The notes under the pieces were generated by a model. The model did not search any database, was not told where the DNA came from, and saw only the letters and a program-made list of their open reading frames with translations. A DNA stretch of 64,000 bases from Bacillus haynesii (lineage in GTDB: Bacteria > Bacillota > Bacilli > Bacillales > Bacillaceae). The position numbers were made by a program, and so were the translations under genes. This document shows, in pieces, positions 34,457 through 42,015 of this stretch. Position 1 is the stretch's first letter, and each line of letters begins with the position of its first letter. The stretch covers positions 186,001 through 250,000 of the forward strand of contig NZ_MRBL01000016.1 in the NCBI RefSeq assembly GCF_001969855.1, written 5' to 3'.

Positions 34457-36374
34457 ACACATAGACCGGCTGAACAGGAAGCACAGATTCGACTTCTTTT
34501 ATCACATTCCATTCTTTTTCATCGCCCGCAAAAATGCTGATCGTGCCGGAGTCGCTGTTTGATCTGATCAGACGTCCGATGCCTTGGCGCAGCCTTAGCA
34601 GCATGTAAGGAAGGTCTACTTCGCGAAAGGCGTTTTCCATGCCGCTCCGCTTCGCTTCAAACACAGGATCGTGCGGCGGAAAAGGAAGCGACCAGATGAT
34701 GACATTTTGAAGCGGGTCTCCGGGAATATCGAGCCCTTCCCACAGATGTACAGAACACAAGACGGATTCTTCTACCGTTTGAAACTTTTCAACGATTGTA
34801 CTGATTTCTTCATCCCCTTCAAAGTAAACGGGAAACGAAAATGATTCCTGTGCAGTCCGGAGCTTGAAGGACAGAAGCTCTTCAAAAGACGGAAACAGGA
34901 TCAGCGTCTTCCCGCCCGCTTCTTTGATTGCACGGATTGCCGCTTTTTCCTTCGCTTCTCTTTCCTCGATTCGATGGATGTACACTTTCATCTGCTCTTC
35001 ATAATCGTACGGCGAATCAACGGTAAATGATAAGTAGTCGCGAATCCCGAGGCTTGTCGCCAAATAATCGAACGATCCGTTTTCCGATAATGTTGCCGAT
35101 GAGAAAATAAACGGAATCGGCTTGGAGAACACCTTTTCTCCGAGAACTTCGGAGACGGTTCTCGGCATGACGACGAATGTCGACTCAAGCTCTTTTTGCT
35201 CAAGCCAGCTGATCGCATTTTTTCTGTAAAGGGAAAGGGAGTAAGCCATCTGTTCGAGATACTCTTCGACAACAGTTAAAGCGTACTGATCAATCGTGTA
35301 CAGCTCTCCTTCAAAAACGAGCGCCTCCCCGATTTTTTCAAGCAAGTCATACAGCTCGGCGGCTGCTTTTTTCAGATTGGTATGATCTTTGATGCGCATG
35401 CGCTCAGAGCCTTCTGCTTTTTCGGCGTTTTCCGAAAGCAAACCGAAAAATTCGTCGTTGGCGCGAAGCGCTTCTTCGACTAGCTCTGCAAATTCTTCTC
35501 TGATGTCATTGCCGAGCAGGCGCTCGAGAAACATTTCGAGCGTCGATTGCTTCACCCTGTACGTCAGCGCTTTTTGCGCCGCAAACTCGAGCAGATGCCC
35601 TTCATCGAAAACCACTGCGCTGTGCTCCGGCAAAAGCGGCAGCTGGCCTTCCCGTTTCCTCGCCTCTTCTGTCCAAACATGCTCCATATAGAAATCATGG
35701 GAACAGATGATGAAATCGGTTGATTTTCGATAATGGTCTCTTGACAGTGTGAGCCCGCAGCGGTGCCTCATATCACATGTGAGACAGTCTTGAAAAGAGT
35801 CGTAACCGATTTCAGACCATTCATCATTTGATAAAGACGAATACTCTTTTCGGTCGCCGTACGGATAAAAAGTCTGCATGCCTTGCGATTCGTGAACGAA
35901 AGACGGCAGACTTTCGTAAAGGTCAAGCCATTTCTCATCATCAGAGCGCTGCATTGTTTTCTCCAGTTTTTTCAAACATAAATATTGATCATGCGACTTG
36001 CTGAGCCTTGCGTCAATCGTCAAGCCTAAATGCTCGGAAATTTTGTAAATATCGCCTTCTTTTTTGACGAGCTGTTCGATCAGCGTCTCATCCGCACAAG
36101 CGATGACCGCCGGCTTGCCCGTATACCTGGCATAGCTCAAGGCAAACAGAAGATAGACGAGCGTTTTTCCGGTTCCGACGCCGGCTTCTGCAAACATGAC
36201 CTTCTTTTCCTTAAATGCCCGCTCTAATTGAAAAGCCATGAATATTTGCTCATCGCGCAAATCAAAGCCTTTTTCAGGAAGAATATCGTAAAATACATCA
36301 CCGATCCAATTGTTCAGTTCTTCATAAAAGTTTTTTGTTTTTGTTAATGAAAAAGGCAGACGAGATGCTGTCAC
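34455..36374 (-). CDS. ypvA: DinG/XPD-type Fe-S helicase YpvA
   Basis: 639-aa superfamily 2 helicase. Walker A AEAGVGTGKTLVYL, DEAH-type box FDEGHLLE, and a C-terminal RQGIGRLIRS. Between them four cysteines (QYLCLKK, DCLTCDMRHRCGL) form a probable 4Fe-4S cluster domain. Likely a 5'-3' DNA helicase in repair. It lacks the exonuclease domain found in the window's other DinG protein at 57-60 kb. GTG start 36374 behind GGAGCAGG. Confidence 0.9.
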   Translation of the reverse strand: MTASRLPFSLTKTKNFYEELNNWIGDVFYDILPEKGFDLRDEQIFMAFQLERAFKEKKVMFAEAGVGTGKTLVYLLFALSYARYTGKPAVIACADETLIEQLVKKEGDIYKISEHLGLTIDARLSKSHDQYLCLKKLEKTMQRSDDEKWLDLYESLPSFVHESQGMQTFYPYGDRKEYSSLSNDEWSEIGYDSFQDCLTCDMRHRCGLTLSRDHYRKSTDFIICSHDFYMEHVWTEEARKREGQLPLLPEHSAVVFDEGHLLEFAAQKALTYRVKQSTLEMFLERLLGNDIREEFAELVEEALRANDEFFGLLSENAEKAEGSERMRIKDHTNLKKAAAELYDLLEKIGEALVFEGELYTIDQYALTVVEEYLEQMAYSLSLYRKNAISWLEQKELESTFVVMPRTVSEVLGEKVFSKPIPFIFSSATLSENGSFDYLATSLGIRDYLSFTVDSPYDYEEQMKVYIHRIEEREAKEKAAIRAIKEAGGKTLILFPSFEELLSFKLRTAQESFSFPVYFEGDEEISTIVEKFQTVEESVLCSVHLWEGLDIPGDPLQNVIIWSLPFPPHDPVFEAKRSGMENAFREVDLPYMLLRLRQGIGRLIRSNSDSGTISIFAGDEKEWNVIKEVESVLPVQPVYV

Positions 36375-36482
36375 CCTGCTCCAACCCCCAACTTTCGAGT
36401 TTTCAGAACCTCTATCCTATCACTATGATTCGGGAAATTCAACAAGAAAGATTTGAGAAAAGGAGCAGGAAGCCTCTCTCAA

Positions 36483-36659
36483 CTATTTCCGGTAAATCGA
36501 ATGCGTCAAAAACGGATGATCTGTCGATTCCATATGGCTGATCGCGTTTTTCAATTCTTCCTTTGCATATGTAAGGCACTCTCCGCCAACGTCCTCGAGC
36601 TGGTTTTCTGACGTCTCCAGCGCTTTTTGAATCATTTGAATGTGATCGCTGTTCAACAT
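36483..36659 (-). CDS. yptA: Small conserved protein, probable YptA
   Basis: 58-aa helical protein starting MLNSDHIQMIQKALETSENQLEDVGGECL. ATG 36659 follows AAGGGGTGATTTC. Placed as YptA by position between ypvA and ypsC; the sequence identity is only recalled. No functional motif. Confidence 0.6.
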   Translation of the reverse strand: MLNSDHIQMIQKALETSENQLEDVGGECLTYAKEELKNAISHMESTDHPFLTHSIYRK

Positions 36660-36935
36660 GAAATCACCCCTTTTCAAATCGAATAATCCCGAGTATATGC
36701 AGGATGAATCGTTTTTATACAGGCTGATTTTATGTTTTTTCTTTCTTTACTCTTAGGGCGGACCGTTTTCGCAGCGGTCAAACACCCTTTTTCAGTCAAA
36801 CAAAAGCTGAACATGAGATAACAAGGACTGTGTTAGACAATGTGCTCTTTATCCATCATAAAAACCCAGTCTATTCTGTTTTTCTATCATATCCTGTAGG
36901 GACTTAAAAATTTATAGACTAAAGGTGGAGAGTTT

Positions 36936-37373
36936 ATGTACTATTATGAACCGGCAAAGAAAGATTATTGGGATTATGATTATGATCCTTATAAGAAGGA
37001 TTACGATTATTGCAAAAAGGACTTCTACTATCATGAGCCTTGCAAGAAGGATTATTATTATGAGCCTTGCAAAAAAGACTTCTATTACCATGAACCTTGC
37101 AAGAAGGATTACGATTATTGCAAAAAGGATTATGACTACCATGAGGATTACAAAAAAGACTACGATTACCACAAGCCTTGCAAGAAGGATTATGATTACT
37201 GCAAAAAGGACTTCTACTACCATGAACCTTGTAAAAAAGATTATGATTACCACAAGCCTTGTAAAAAAGACTACGATTACCACAAGCCTTGCAAAAAAGA
37301 CTGTTACTATGAGCCGCGCAAAAAATGCTATGATTCGTCTTATAAAAAGAAAAATGATTCATGGATTTATTAG
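36936..37373 (+). CDS. Tyr/Lys/Asp/Cys repeat protein, probable spore coat component
   Basis: 145-aa low-complexity protein: about ten imperfect units of the form CKKDYDYHKP, CKKDFYYHEP or CKKDYYYEP run from residue 20 to 120. Tyr, Lys, Asp and Cys make up most residues. No signal peptide. AAAGGTGGAG precedes the ATG. Composition recalls CotC/CotU-type coat proteins, where tyrosines are cross-linked; regular cysteines would add disulfides. A sigma-K-like CATATCCTG lies upstream but with no good -35. Coat location is inferred. The DNA itself is a tandem imperfect repeat. Confidence 0.75.
   Translation: MYYYEPAKKDYWDYDYDPYKKDYDYCKKDFYYHEPCKKDYYYEPCKKDFYYHEPCKKDYDYCKKDYDYHEDYKKDYDYHKPCKKDYDYCKKDFYYHEPCKKDYDYHKPCKKDYDYHKPCKKDCYYEPRKKCYDSSYKKKNDSWIY
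37005..37310. repeat. Imperfect tandem coding repeat
   Basis: Units of about 27-33 bp (AAAAAGGAYTAYGATTAC with CATGARCCTTGC or CACAAGCCTTGC) repeat across the gene. Such arrays can change copy number by slippage or recombination, so length variation among strains is likely. Confidence 0.7.
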
Positions 37374-37436
37374 TGAGTCAATGTTTTGCATGCGCTTTTA
37401 AGGGGCTAATTTAAAAGGCTTTCCAGCTATGGAAAG

Positions 37437-37470
37437 AAAAAAGGCTGCCGTTTTACACGGCAGCCTTTAA
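37437..37470 (-). terminator. Terminator after ypsC
   Basis: Stem AAGGCTGCCGT/ACGGCAGCCTT with T-run on the minus strand. Confidence 0.9.
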
Positions 37471-37473
37471 ACT

Positions 37474-38625
37474 TCACTTCTCTTTATTCGGTTTTGGCGG
37501 CCTTTTCCCCCAATACTGGTAATAGTCCGTCTTAATAAAACCGTTAAAGAGTTTCCGTTTTTTTGTTGCTTTTTTCCCGTAGCACTCTTCAAAATGCTCG
37601 TTTGATGTCAGCATGTAAACAGACCACGTATCAAGTTCGGCAAATGCTTTGCCCATATCTTTATACATGGCTTCGACTGCTTTCTTTTCACCGAGGCGTT
37701 CCCCGTACGGCGGATTTCCGACGATCACGCCGTATTCCTCTTTCGTCCGAAAATCCTTTACCTGCATTTGCTTAAATTCGATGAAATCGGCGAGTCCCGC
37801 TTCCTCGGCATTTGCCTTGGCGATCTCGATCATGCGATGATCGAGGTCATACCCCGATATTGAAAGCGGCTGATCATAATTCGCTTTGTCTTCGACTTCC
37901 AGCCTCGCTTGATCCCACACTTCTTTGCCGATCCATTCCCATCTTTCAGATGCAAAATCCCTGTTGAAACCCGGCGCGATATTTTGGCCGATCAAAGCGG
38001 CTTCGATCGGTATCGTACCCGAACCGCAAAACGGATCGACGAAAGGCCTGTCAGGCGTCCAATTTGTCAATAGAATTAAAGCTGCAGCAAGGGTTTCTTT
38101 CAGCGGCGCTTCCCCTTGGCCGGTTCGGTATCCCCGTTTATGGAGCCCGGCTCCGGATGAATCAAGCGTTATGACCGCTTTGTCTTTTAAAAGAGAGACC
38201 TCAATTTTGTATTCCGGGCCTGTTTCCTCAAGCCACTCGCCTTGTGCCCGATACTCTGATTTCAGCTTTTCGGCGATCGCTTTTTTGACGATGCGCTGGC
38301 AGTCCGGCACGCTTGCGAGCACTGATTTAACAGACTTTCCCGTCACAGGGAATGACGCGTGTTCAGGAAGATAGGCGCTCCAGTCGATCGCTTTTGTCTT
38401 CTCGAATAATTCGTCAAAAGTCTTGGCTGTAAATTCGGCAACCTGAACTTTCACTCTGTCAGCGGTTCTCAGCCACAGATTGGCTCTGCAGATAGCGAGG
38501 GCATCGCCTTCAAATACGACTTTGCCGTTGTCAACCGTACAATCATATCCAAGGTCGCGCACCTCTTTGGCGACGATCGCTTCAATTCCCATCGGCGCTG
38601 TTGCGATTAATGTATAGGTTTTCAT
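37474..38625 (-). CDS. ypsC: THUMP-domain 23S rRNA methyltransferase-like protein YpsC
   Basis: 383-aa RlmL/RlmK-like RNA methyltransferase. THUMP domain about residues 1-155, then a Rossmann methyltransferase with FVDPFCGSGTIPIEAAL (motif I region) and VIVGNPPYGERLG (catalytic NPPY for N2-guanine methylation). Lacks the second methyltransferase half found in E. coli RlmKL. The second of two ATGs (38625) is better placed after AGGTGAT. Confidence 0.9.
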   Translation of the reverse strand: MKTYTLIATAPMGIEAIVAKEVRDLGYDCTVDNGKVVFEGDALAICRANLWLRTADRVKVQVAEFTAKTFDELFEKTKAIDWSAYLPEHASFPVTGKSVKSVLASVPDCQRIVKKAIAEKLKSEYRAQGEWLEETGPEYKIEVSLLKDKAVITLDSSGAGLHKRGYRTGQGEAPLKETLAAALILLTNWTPDRPFVDPFCGSGTIPIEAALIGQNIAPGFNRDFASERWEWIGKEVWDQARLEVEDKANYDQPLSISGYDLDHRMIEIAKANAEEAGLADFIEFKQMQVKDFRTKEEYGVIVGNPPYGERLGEKKAVEAMYKDMGKAFAELDTWSVYMLTSNEHFEECYGKKATKKRKLFNGFIKTDYYQYWGKRPPKPNKEK

Positions 38626-38660
38626 CATATCACCTGTTTTTATGTATGTTTTTTACATGA

Positions 38661-38690
38661 TAAAAGCTCTCCTACCTGCGGAGAGCTTAT
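38661..38690 (-). terminator. Terminator after rnpB
   Basis: Stem AAGCTCTCC/GGAGAGCTT then TTTT on the minus strand, 20 nt beyond the RNA 3' end. Confidence 0.85.
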
Positions 38691-38706
38691 ACATTGTCAT
38701 CATCAT

Positions 38707-39115
38707 AATAGTGTGTAACGTTCTGTAAGCCATGTTTTGTTCCGTCGTACTGCCGTCGGCTGCTAAGCCTCGTACTCGGGTGGTAATCATCTATCTACAG
38801 AGCCAACTCTGTCCTTCCTTCCGTTCATTTCCGTCCAGAAGGTTCCCCTACCAAAATTTGGGTTTCTCGCTCGAGGGGTTTACCGCGTTCCACTCTCACC
38901 ATTTCTAGTGAGACTTCGTCACTGTGGCACTTTCAAGGATACTCAGCCATATCCATGAAGGACGTAGGCTTTTTTCCTGCCGTCAGCCTTCTGCAAGGCT
39001 GCCCTAGCTTATGACTTCGCTAGGCACGAACACTACGGGCATCTCAGCACCGTGCGAGCATGGACTTTCCTCTACAGATGTAAAATCTGCAGCGATTACC
39101 CGAACGTTAAGACAT
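38707..39115 (-). ncRNA. rnpB: RNase P RNA, Bacillus type B
   Basis: Catalytic RNA of RNase P, which matures the 5' ends of tRNAs. Minus-strand hallmarks: 5' GTCTTAACGTTCGGGTAATC, GAGGAAAGTCCATGCTCGCAC (P4 strand region), CCTAGCGAAGTCATAAGCTAG, the GAGTGGAACGCGGTAAACC segment, and the 3' half of P4 ending ACATGGCTTACAGAACG. About 405 nt, as in B. subtilis. Ends are estimated to within a few bases. Confidence 0.97.
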
Positions 39116-39120
39116 CCACT

Positions 39121-39149
39121 ATTATAGCTTAGTTTGTTCTAAAGGACAA
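39121..39149 (-). promoter_or_regulatory. rnpB promoter
   Basis: TTGTCC, 17 nt, TATAAT on the minus strand, placing the transcript start at about 39114, in agreement with the RNA 5' end. Confidence 0.75.
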
Positions 39150-39159
39150 GCGGTTTTCA

Positions 39160-39456
39160 TCAATCGTATAATTTGCTTCCAAACACATGTTTTTCCAAAT
39201 TGGAAAGTCGTTTTAGAATATCAAAATTGGTCGTATTTGATTGAGCCGGCTGTCTCTTGTTGGCTTCTTCAAGCTGTTTTTTCAACTGCAGGTTTTCCTG
39301 CTGCAATTCTTCGATTTCCTGATGGAAGGCTTCATAGTCTTTAATGACCATGTCCAAGAATTTGTCAACGTCTTCCTGCTTGTAGCCTCTGACTCCTGTT
39401 TTGAATTCTTTTTCCAAAATTTCTTTAGCAGAAAGCTTCACTTTATCAGCAAGCAT
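39160..39456 (-). CDS. gpsB: Cell division/elongation regulator GpsB
   Basis: 98-aa DivIVA-like coiled-coil protein that shuttles PBP1 (PonA) between sidewall and septum. The lipid-binding-type N-terminal domain ([26 protein letters not shown]) is followed by a Gln/Glu coiled coil and a C-terminal trimerisation helix ([16 protein letters not shown]). ATG 39456 is 6 nt after GAGGTG. Its client PonA is encoded at 49-52 kb. Confidence 0.97.
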   Translation of the reverse strand: MLADKVKLSAKEILEKEFKTGVRGYKQEDVDKFLDMVIKDYEAFHQEIEELQQENLQLKKQLEEANKRQPAQSNTTNFDILKRLSNLEKHVFGSKLYD

Positions 39457-39536
39457 CTTTTTCACCTCATATCGTGAATCATCATCTTATATTTTTTCAG
39501 AAAACGTGTTCAATGTCAAATTTTCTCTTGCACTTT

Positions 39537-40088
39537 TTACTCTTCGTAAAAGCTGCATTCTTCAACGGTGACTCTCAAGTCATCCATCGTAATCGTGTAG
39601 ATCGGAAAATCGCGTTTTTCCTGAGCCTTTTTTGCTTCATTCAGCATATACACAGGCGAGCCTTCGATTTCTTCATCGTACAGAATCAATAAGCCATCCG
39701 CCTTTTCAATAAAGAACCGGTTTTTTTGTTTAAATTGCACCGGGCTTTCGTACGGCCTGTGTGTCAAGCTTTCAGTGAAATCGCTGGCTGCGAGCACAGC
39801 TTCATACTGCTCTTGGTTTTTCTCATTCCATTTCTTTTCCTGTTCCAAAAACGGAGTGATGACCGCCACTTTCAAGTCGGGATATTCTTCCTGCAGCGAA
39901 AACGCGACTTCAGCCGCCCATAGTTCAGTGCCAAGCTGGCCTGAGATAAGGACCCATTCCAGGCCTTCCTCAAGCAAAGCGATCATCCGGTTTTCAAGCG
40001 CTTTTTTTATGTAGAACAGGGCCTTGTCGTCCTGTTTGAAAATCCCGAGTTCAAACGGCTTGTACCCTGTAACGGCCAATACTTTCAT
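39537..40088 (-). CDS. ypsA: SLOG-superfamily protein YpsA
   Basis: 183-aa Rossmann-like protein of the SLOG superfamily, thought to bind nucleotide-derived ligands. Visible: [13 protein letters not shown] and [17 protein letters not shown]. In B. subtilis and S. aureus it has been linked to cell division inhibition and works near GpsB. ATG 40088 behind AGGTGATC. Conserved pairing with gpsB. Confidence 0.9.
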   Translation of the reverse strand: MKVLAVTGYKPFELGIFKQDDKALFYIKKALENRMIALLEEGLEWVLISGQLGTELWAAEVAFSLQEEYPDLKVAVITPFLEQEKKWNEKNQEQYEAVLAASDFTESLTHRPYESPVQFKQKNRFFIEKADGLLILYDEEIEGSPVYMLNEAKKAQEKRDFPIYTITMDDLRVTVEECSFYEE

Positions 40089-40102
40089 TATGATCACCTG
40101 CT

Positions 40103-40136
40103 AAAAAATGGGGCCGTATTCCGCCCCATTTTTTTA
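40103..40136. terminator. Terminator after cotD
   Basis: Stem AAATGGGGC/GCCCCATTT with A-run and T-run on either side; between cotD and ypsA. Confidence 0.85.
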
Positions 40137-40203
40137 AAGATATTCTGTTGCTCACGTTCAATCCGGCGCTCGTTCATCCCGACAAAACTTCCGAAAACCC
40201 TTT

Positions 40204-40455
40204 TTAGTAAGGCCCCATGCCCATTCCAGGTCCCGGCATCATTCCTGCTCCAGGGCTCACGAAGTGCTGATGTGATGCCTGGTTGACAGCTGATTGAGTT
40301 TGCGGGAAGTAATGAACATGCTGAAAATGCTGATGATTGACATTCGTTGTGTGCTGCGGGTGAATGTGCGGTACGACGGTTTTGCTTTGCGTATGGTTGT
40401 AGCAGCATTGAGTAGGATGAACAATCGGCGCCATTACATTCGGTTTACAGTGCAT
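40204..40455 (-). CDS. cotD: Inner spore coat protein CotD
   Basis: 83-aa His-rich protein. The block VVPHIHPQHTTNVNHQHFQHVHYFP matches CotD closely, and a CC pair lies at residues 17-18. The C-terminus differs from B. subtilis, being Gly/Met/Pro-rich (GAGMMPGPGMGMG). Made in the mother cell; a fitting sigma-K promoter lies upstream. Confidence 0.95.
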   Translation of the reverse strand: MHCKPNVMAPIVHPTQCCYNHTQSKTVVPHIHPQHTTNVNHQHFQHVHYFPQTQSAVNQASHQHFVSPGAGMMPGPGMGMGPY

Positions 40456-40492
40456 GAAAATTCCCCTTTCTTTAAGCTTCTATATACACTAT

Positions 40493-40520
40493 TAAACTAT
40501 GAAGCAAGGGGTAAACATGT
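40493..40520 (-). promoter_or_regulatory. Sigma-K promoter of cotD
   Basis: AC (40520-40519), 17 nt, CATAGTTTA (40501-40493) on the minus strand; consensus AC N16-17 CATANNNTA. Confidence 0.7.
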
Positions 40521-40539
40521 ACTAATATAAAAACCTATT

Positions 40540-40635
40540 TTAAAAGTAAGCCATAAAGCTTTCCTTGAAATTCGTCATGATCAATACGATAAACAGTACG
40601 ACGACAAAAAAAAGATAAAACAGCCCCTTATACAT
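40540..40635 (-). CDS. Small membrane peptide, 31 aa, upstream of cotD
   Basis: 31 codons starting MYKGLFYLFFVVV and ending ESFMAYF. One strongly hydrophobic helix (about residues 5-20). GGGAG lies 7 nt before the ATG. It lies between mrfB and cotD on the same strand. Not recognised; size and composition resemble small sporulation-associated membrane peptides, but nothing proves this. Confidence 0.55.
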   Translation of the reverse strand: MYKGLFYLFFVVVLFIVLIMTNFKESFMAYF

Positions 40636-40696
40636 ATCGACGCTCCCTTCAAACCATTCTAACGTTATTTTACAAGAAGCGATCGGTTTCTACAAT

Positions 40697-42010
40697 TCAT
40701 AACGTGCTTGAAATGTTTGGCTTTCGAAGATCGTCGTTTTCTGCGCTTACCCGGGGAATATTTCGTCCGTATTTCCTCTCCAGCCGCTCGCGCCGTCTCA
40801 AGAAGCCGGCCATTTCTTTTTCGGTCAGCTCAAACTTTTGTGAACCGTGCTGCTGCAGCAGGTTGTCCGTTACGTCGAGAGCGGCCCGAATATCCCGCTT
40901 TCGATGTTCAAGGTATTTGGCGAGTTCGATTCCTGCGCGCCAGGCGGTTTTTCCGTCTTCTCCATTTTGGAGCTTCAACCAAAGGGCTGCGGCTTCTTTT
41001 AGCATGCCTTGTTTTTTGTACTGCATGGATAAATCGAATGATGCGCGTTCAGACTGTTCAAAAGGCTTTTTTTCAAGCTCCTGCAACTGCGCTGTCGCAA
41101 GCTCTGTCTCCCGGTTGGCGAGGAGCCATTTTGCCATCGCGTACTTTTCGTTTGCTTCCGCTGTCTGCTCCGGGGTGAGGATTTTTTTCGATAAATGGAT
41201 GTAAAGAGAGATTAAAGAAAGCACGTCAAGCTCATTGTGGCGCAAAACGCCTTCAATGATTTCCGGACGTTCCTCCTTTAAAAAATGAAAATACATCATC
41301 GGCGCCAGGTAGCCCGGCGTATCTTCAGTTCTTACAACGCCAAGCTCTTCCTTTTCCACCGTCCCCAAAGAGACGCGGTCAAATTTATGCTTCCAAAGGC
41401 GGCGGGATCCGTGCAGCAGGTCAAAGTGGCCGAAATCCGGCAGCTTTGGGACCCTGTCGCGGATCAGCGTGTGCCTCGTTTTCACCTGGGGCCAGTCGAA
41501 CGCTTTGCCGTTATAGGTGACAAGAGACTGAATATCGACTTCACTCAGGAAGCTGTGATAGAGGGCGGCTTCGTGCCCTGGCTTTGGCAGCAGATGCTGT
41601 TTGATGACTACGCGGTCGTCATACACCCTTGCATGGCCGAGCAAAAAGATCGCATTGCCAGCCCCTCCTCCGAGACCGGTCGTTTCCGTATCAAAGAAAA
41701 AAAGCTGGCTCGGTGTATACCCTTTGCTTGAAAGCCCATGGGAAACGGTGCTGTTGTTCCATTGCCGAACCGTCTCATGAAGCTCAGAAAACGCGTAATG
41801 GCCATGAACATGTGTCAACGGATAAACGACCTCCCTGATCAGGCAATAGCATTCCTCAAACACATATGGTTTAACACCGAGTTCGGTCCATTCTTTCTCA
41901 AAACCGACGGACATGGACGTCTGCTTTTCTGCTGGAGGGTCCGTTTTTTCTTCTTTCGCTTGATTTCCCAGGTGATGCTTATAGCGATTAAGTTTTCGTT
42001 TTAAAGACAT
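40697..42010 (-). CDS. mrfB: DNA repair exonuclease MrfB (YprB)
   Basis: 437-aa protein with an N-terminal DEDDh exonuclease domain (FFDTETTGLGGGAGN, VTYNGKAFDWPQVKTRH, HNELDVLSLISLY) and C-terminal TPR-like helices (about 290-400). Works with MrfA to repair mitomycin-type damage independently of UvrABC in B. subtilis. ATG 42010 overlaps the surroundings of the mrfA stop, with AAAGGTTGAG upstream, so co-translated with mrfA. Confidence 0.92.
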   Translation of the reverse strand: MSLKRKLNRYKHHLGNQAKEEKTDPPAEKQTSMSVGFEKEWTELGVKPYVFEECYCLIREVVYPLTHVHGHYAFSELHETVRQWNNSTVSHGLSSKGYTPSQLFFFDTETTGLGGGAGNAIFLLGHARVYDDRVVIKQHLLPKPGHEAALYHSFLSEVDIQSLVTYNGKAFDWPQVKTRHTLIRDRVPKLPDFGHFDLLHGSRRLWKHKFDRVSLGTVEKEELGVVRTEDTPGYLAPMMYFHFLKEERPEIIEGVLRHNELDVLSLISLYIHLSKKILTPEQTAEANEKYAMAKWLLANRETELATAQLQELEKKPFEQSERASFDLSMQYKKQGMLKEAAALWLKLQNGEDGKTAWRAGIELAKYLEHRKRDIRAALDVTDNLLQQHGSQKFELTEKEMAGFLRRRERLERKYGRNIPRVSAENDDLRKPNISSTL

Positions 42011-42015
42011 GCCGC

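Noticed and set aside
36912..37401. Overlapping ORFs of 123-158 aa on both strands across the Tyr/Lys repeat gene
   Set aside because: They arise from the repetitive DNA of 36936-37373; they have low-complexity content and no ribosome-binding site. The Tyr/Lys/Cys frame has a strong site and sensible composition.
40094..40408. 104-codon minus-strand ORF over cotD
   Set aside because: A shadow of cotD; the CotD frame shows clear family identity.
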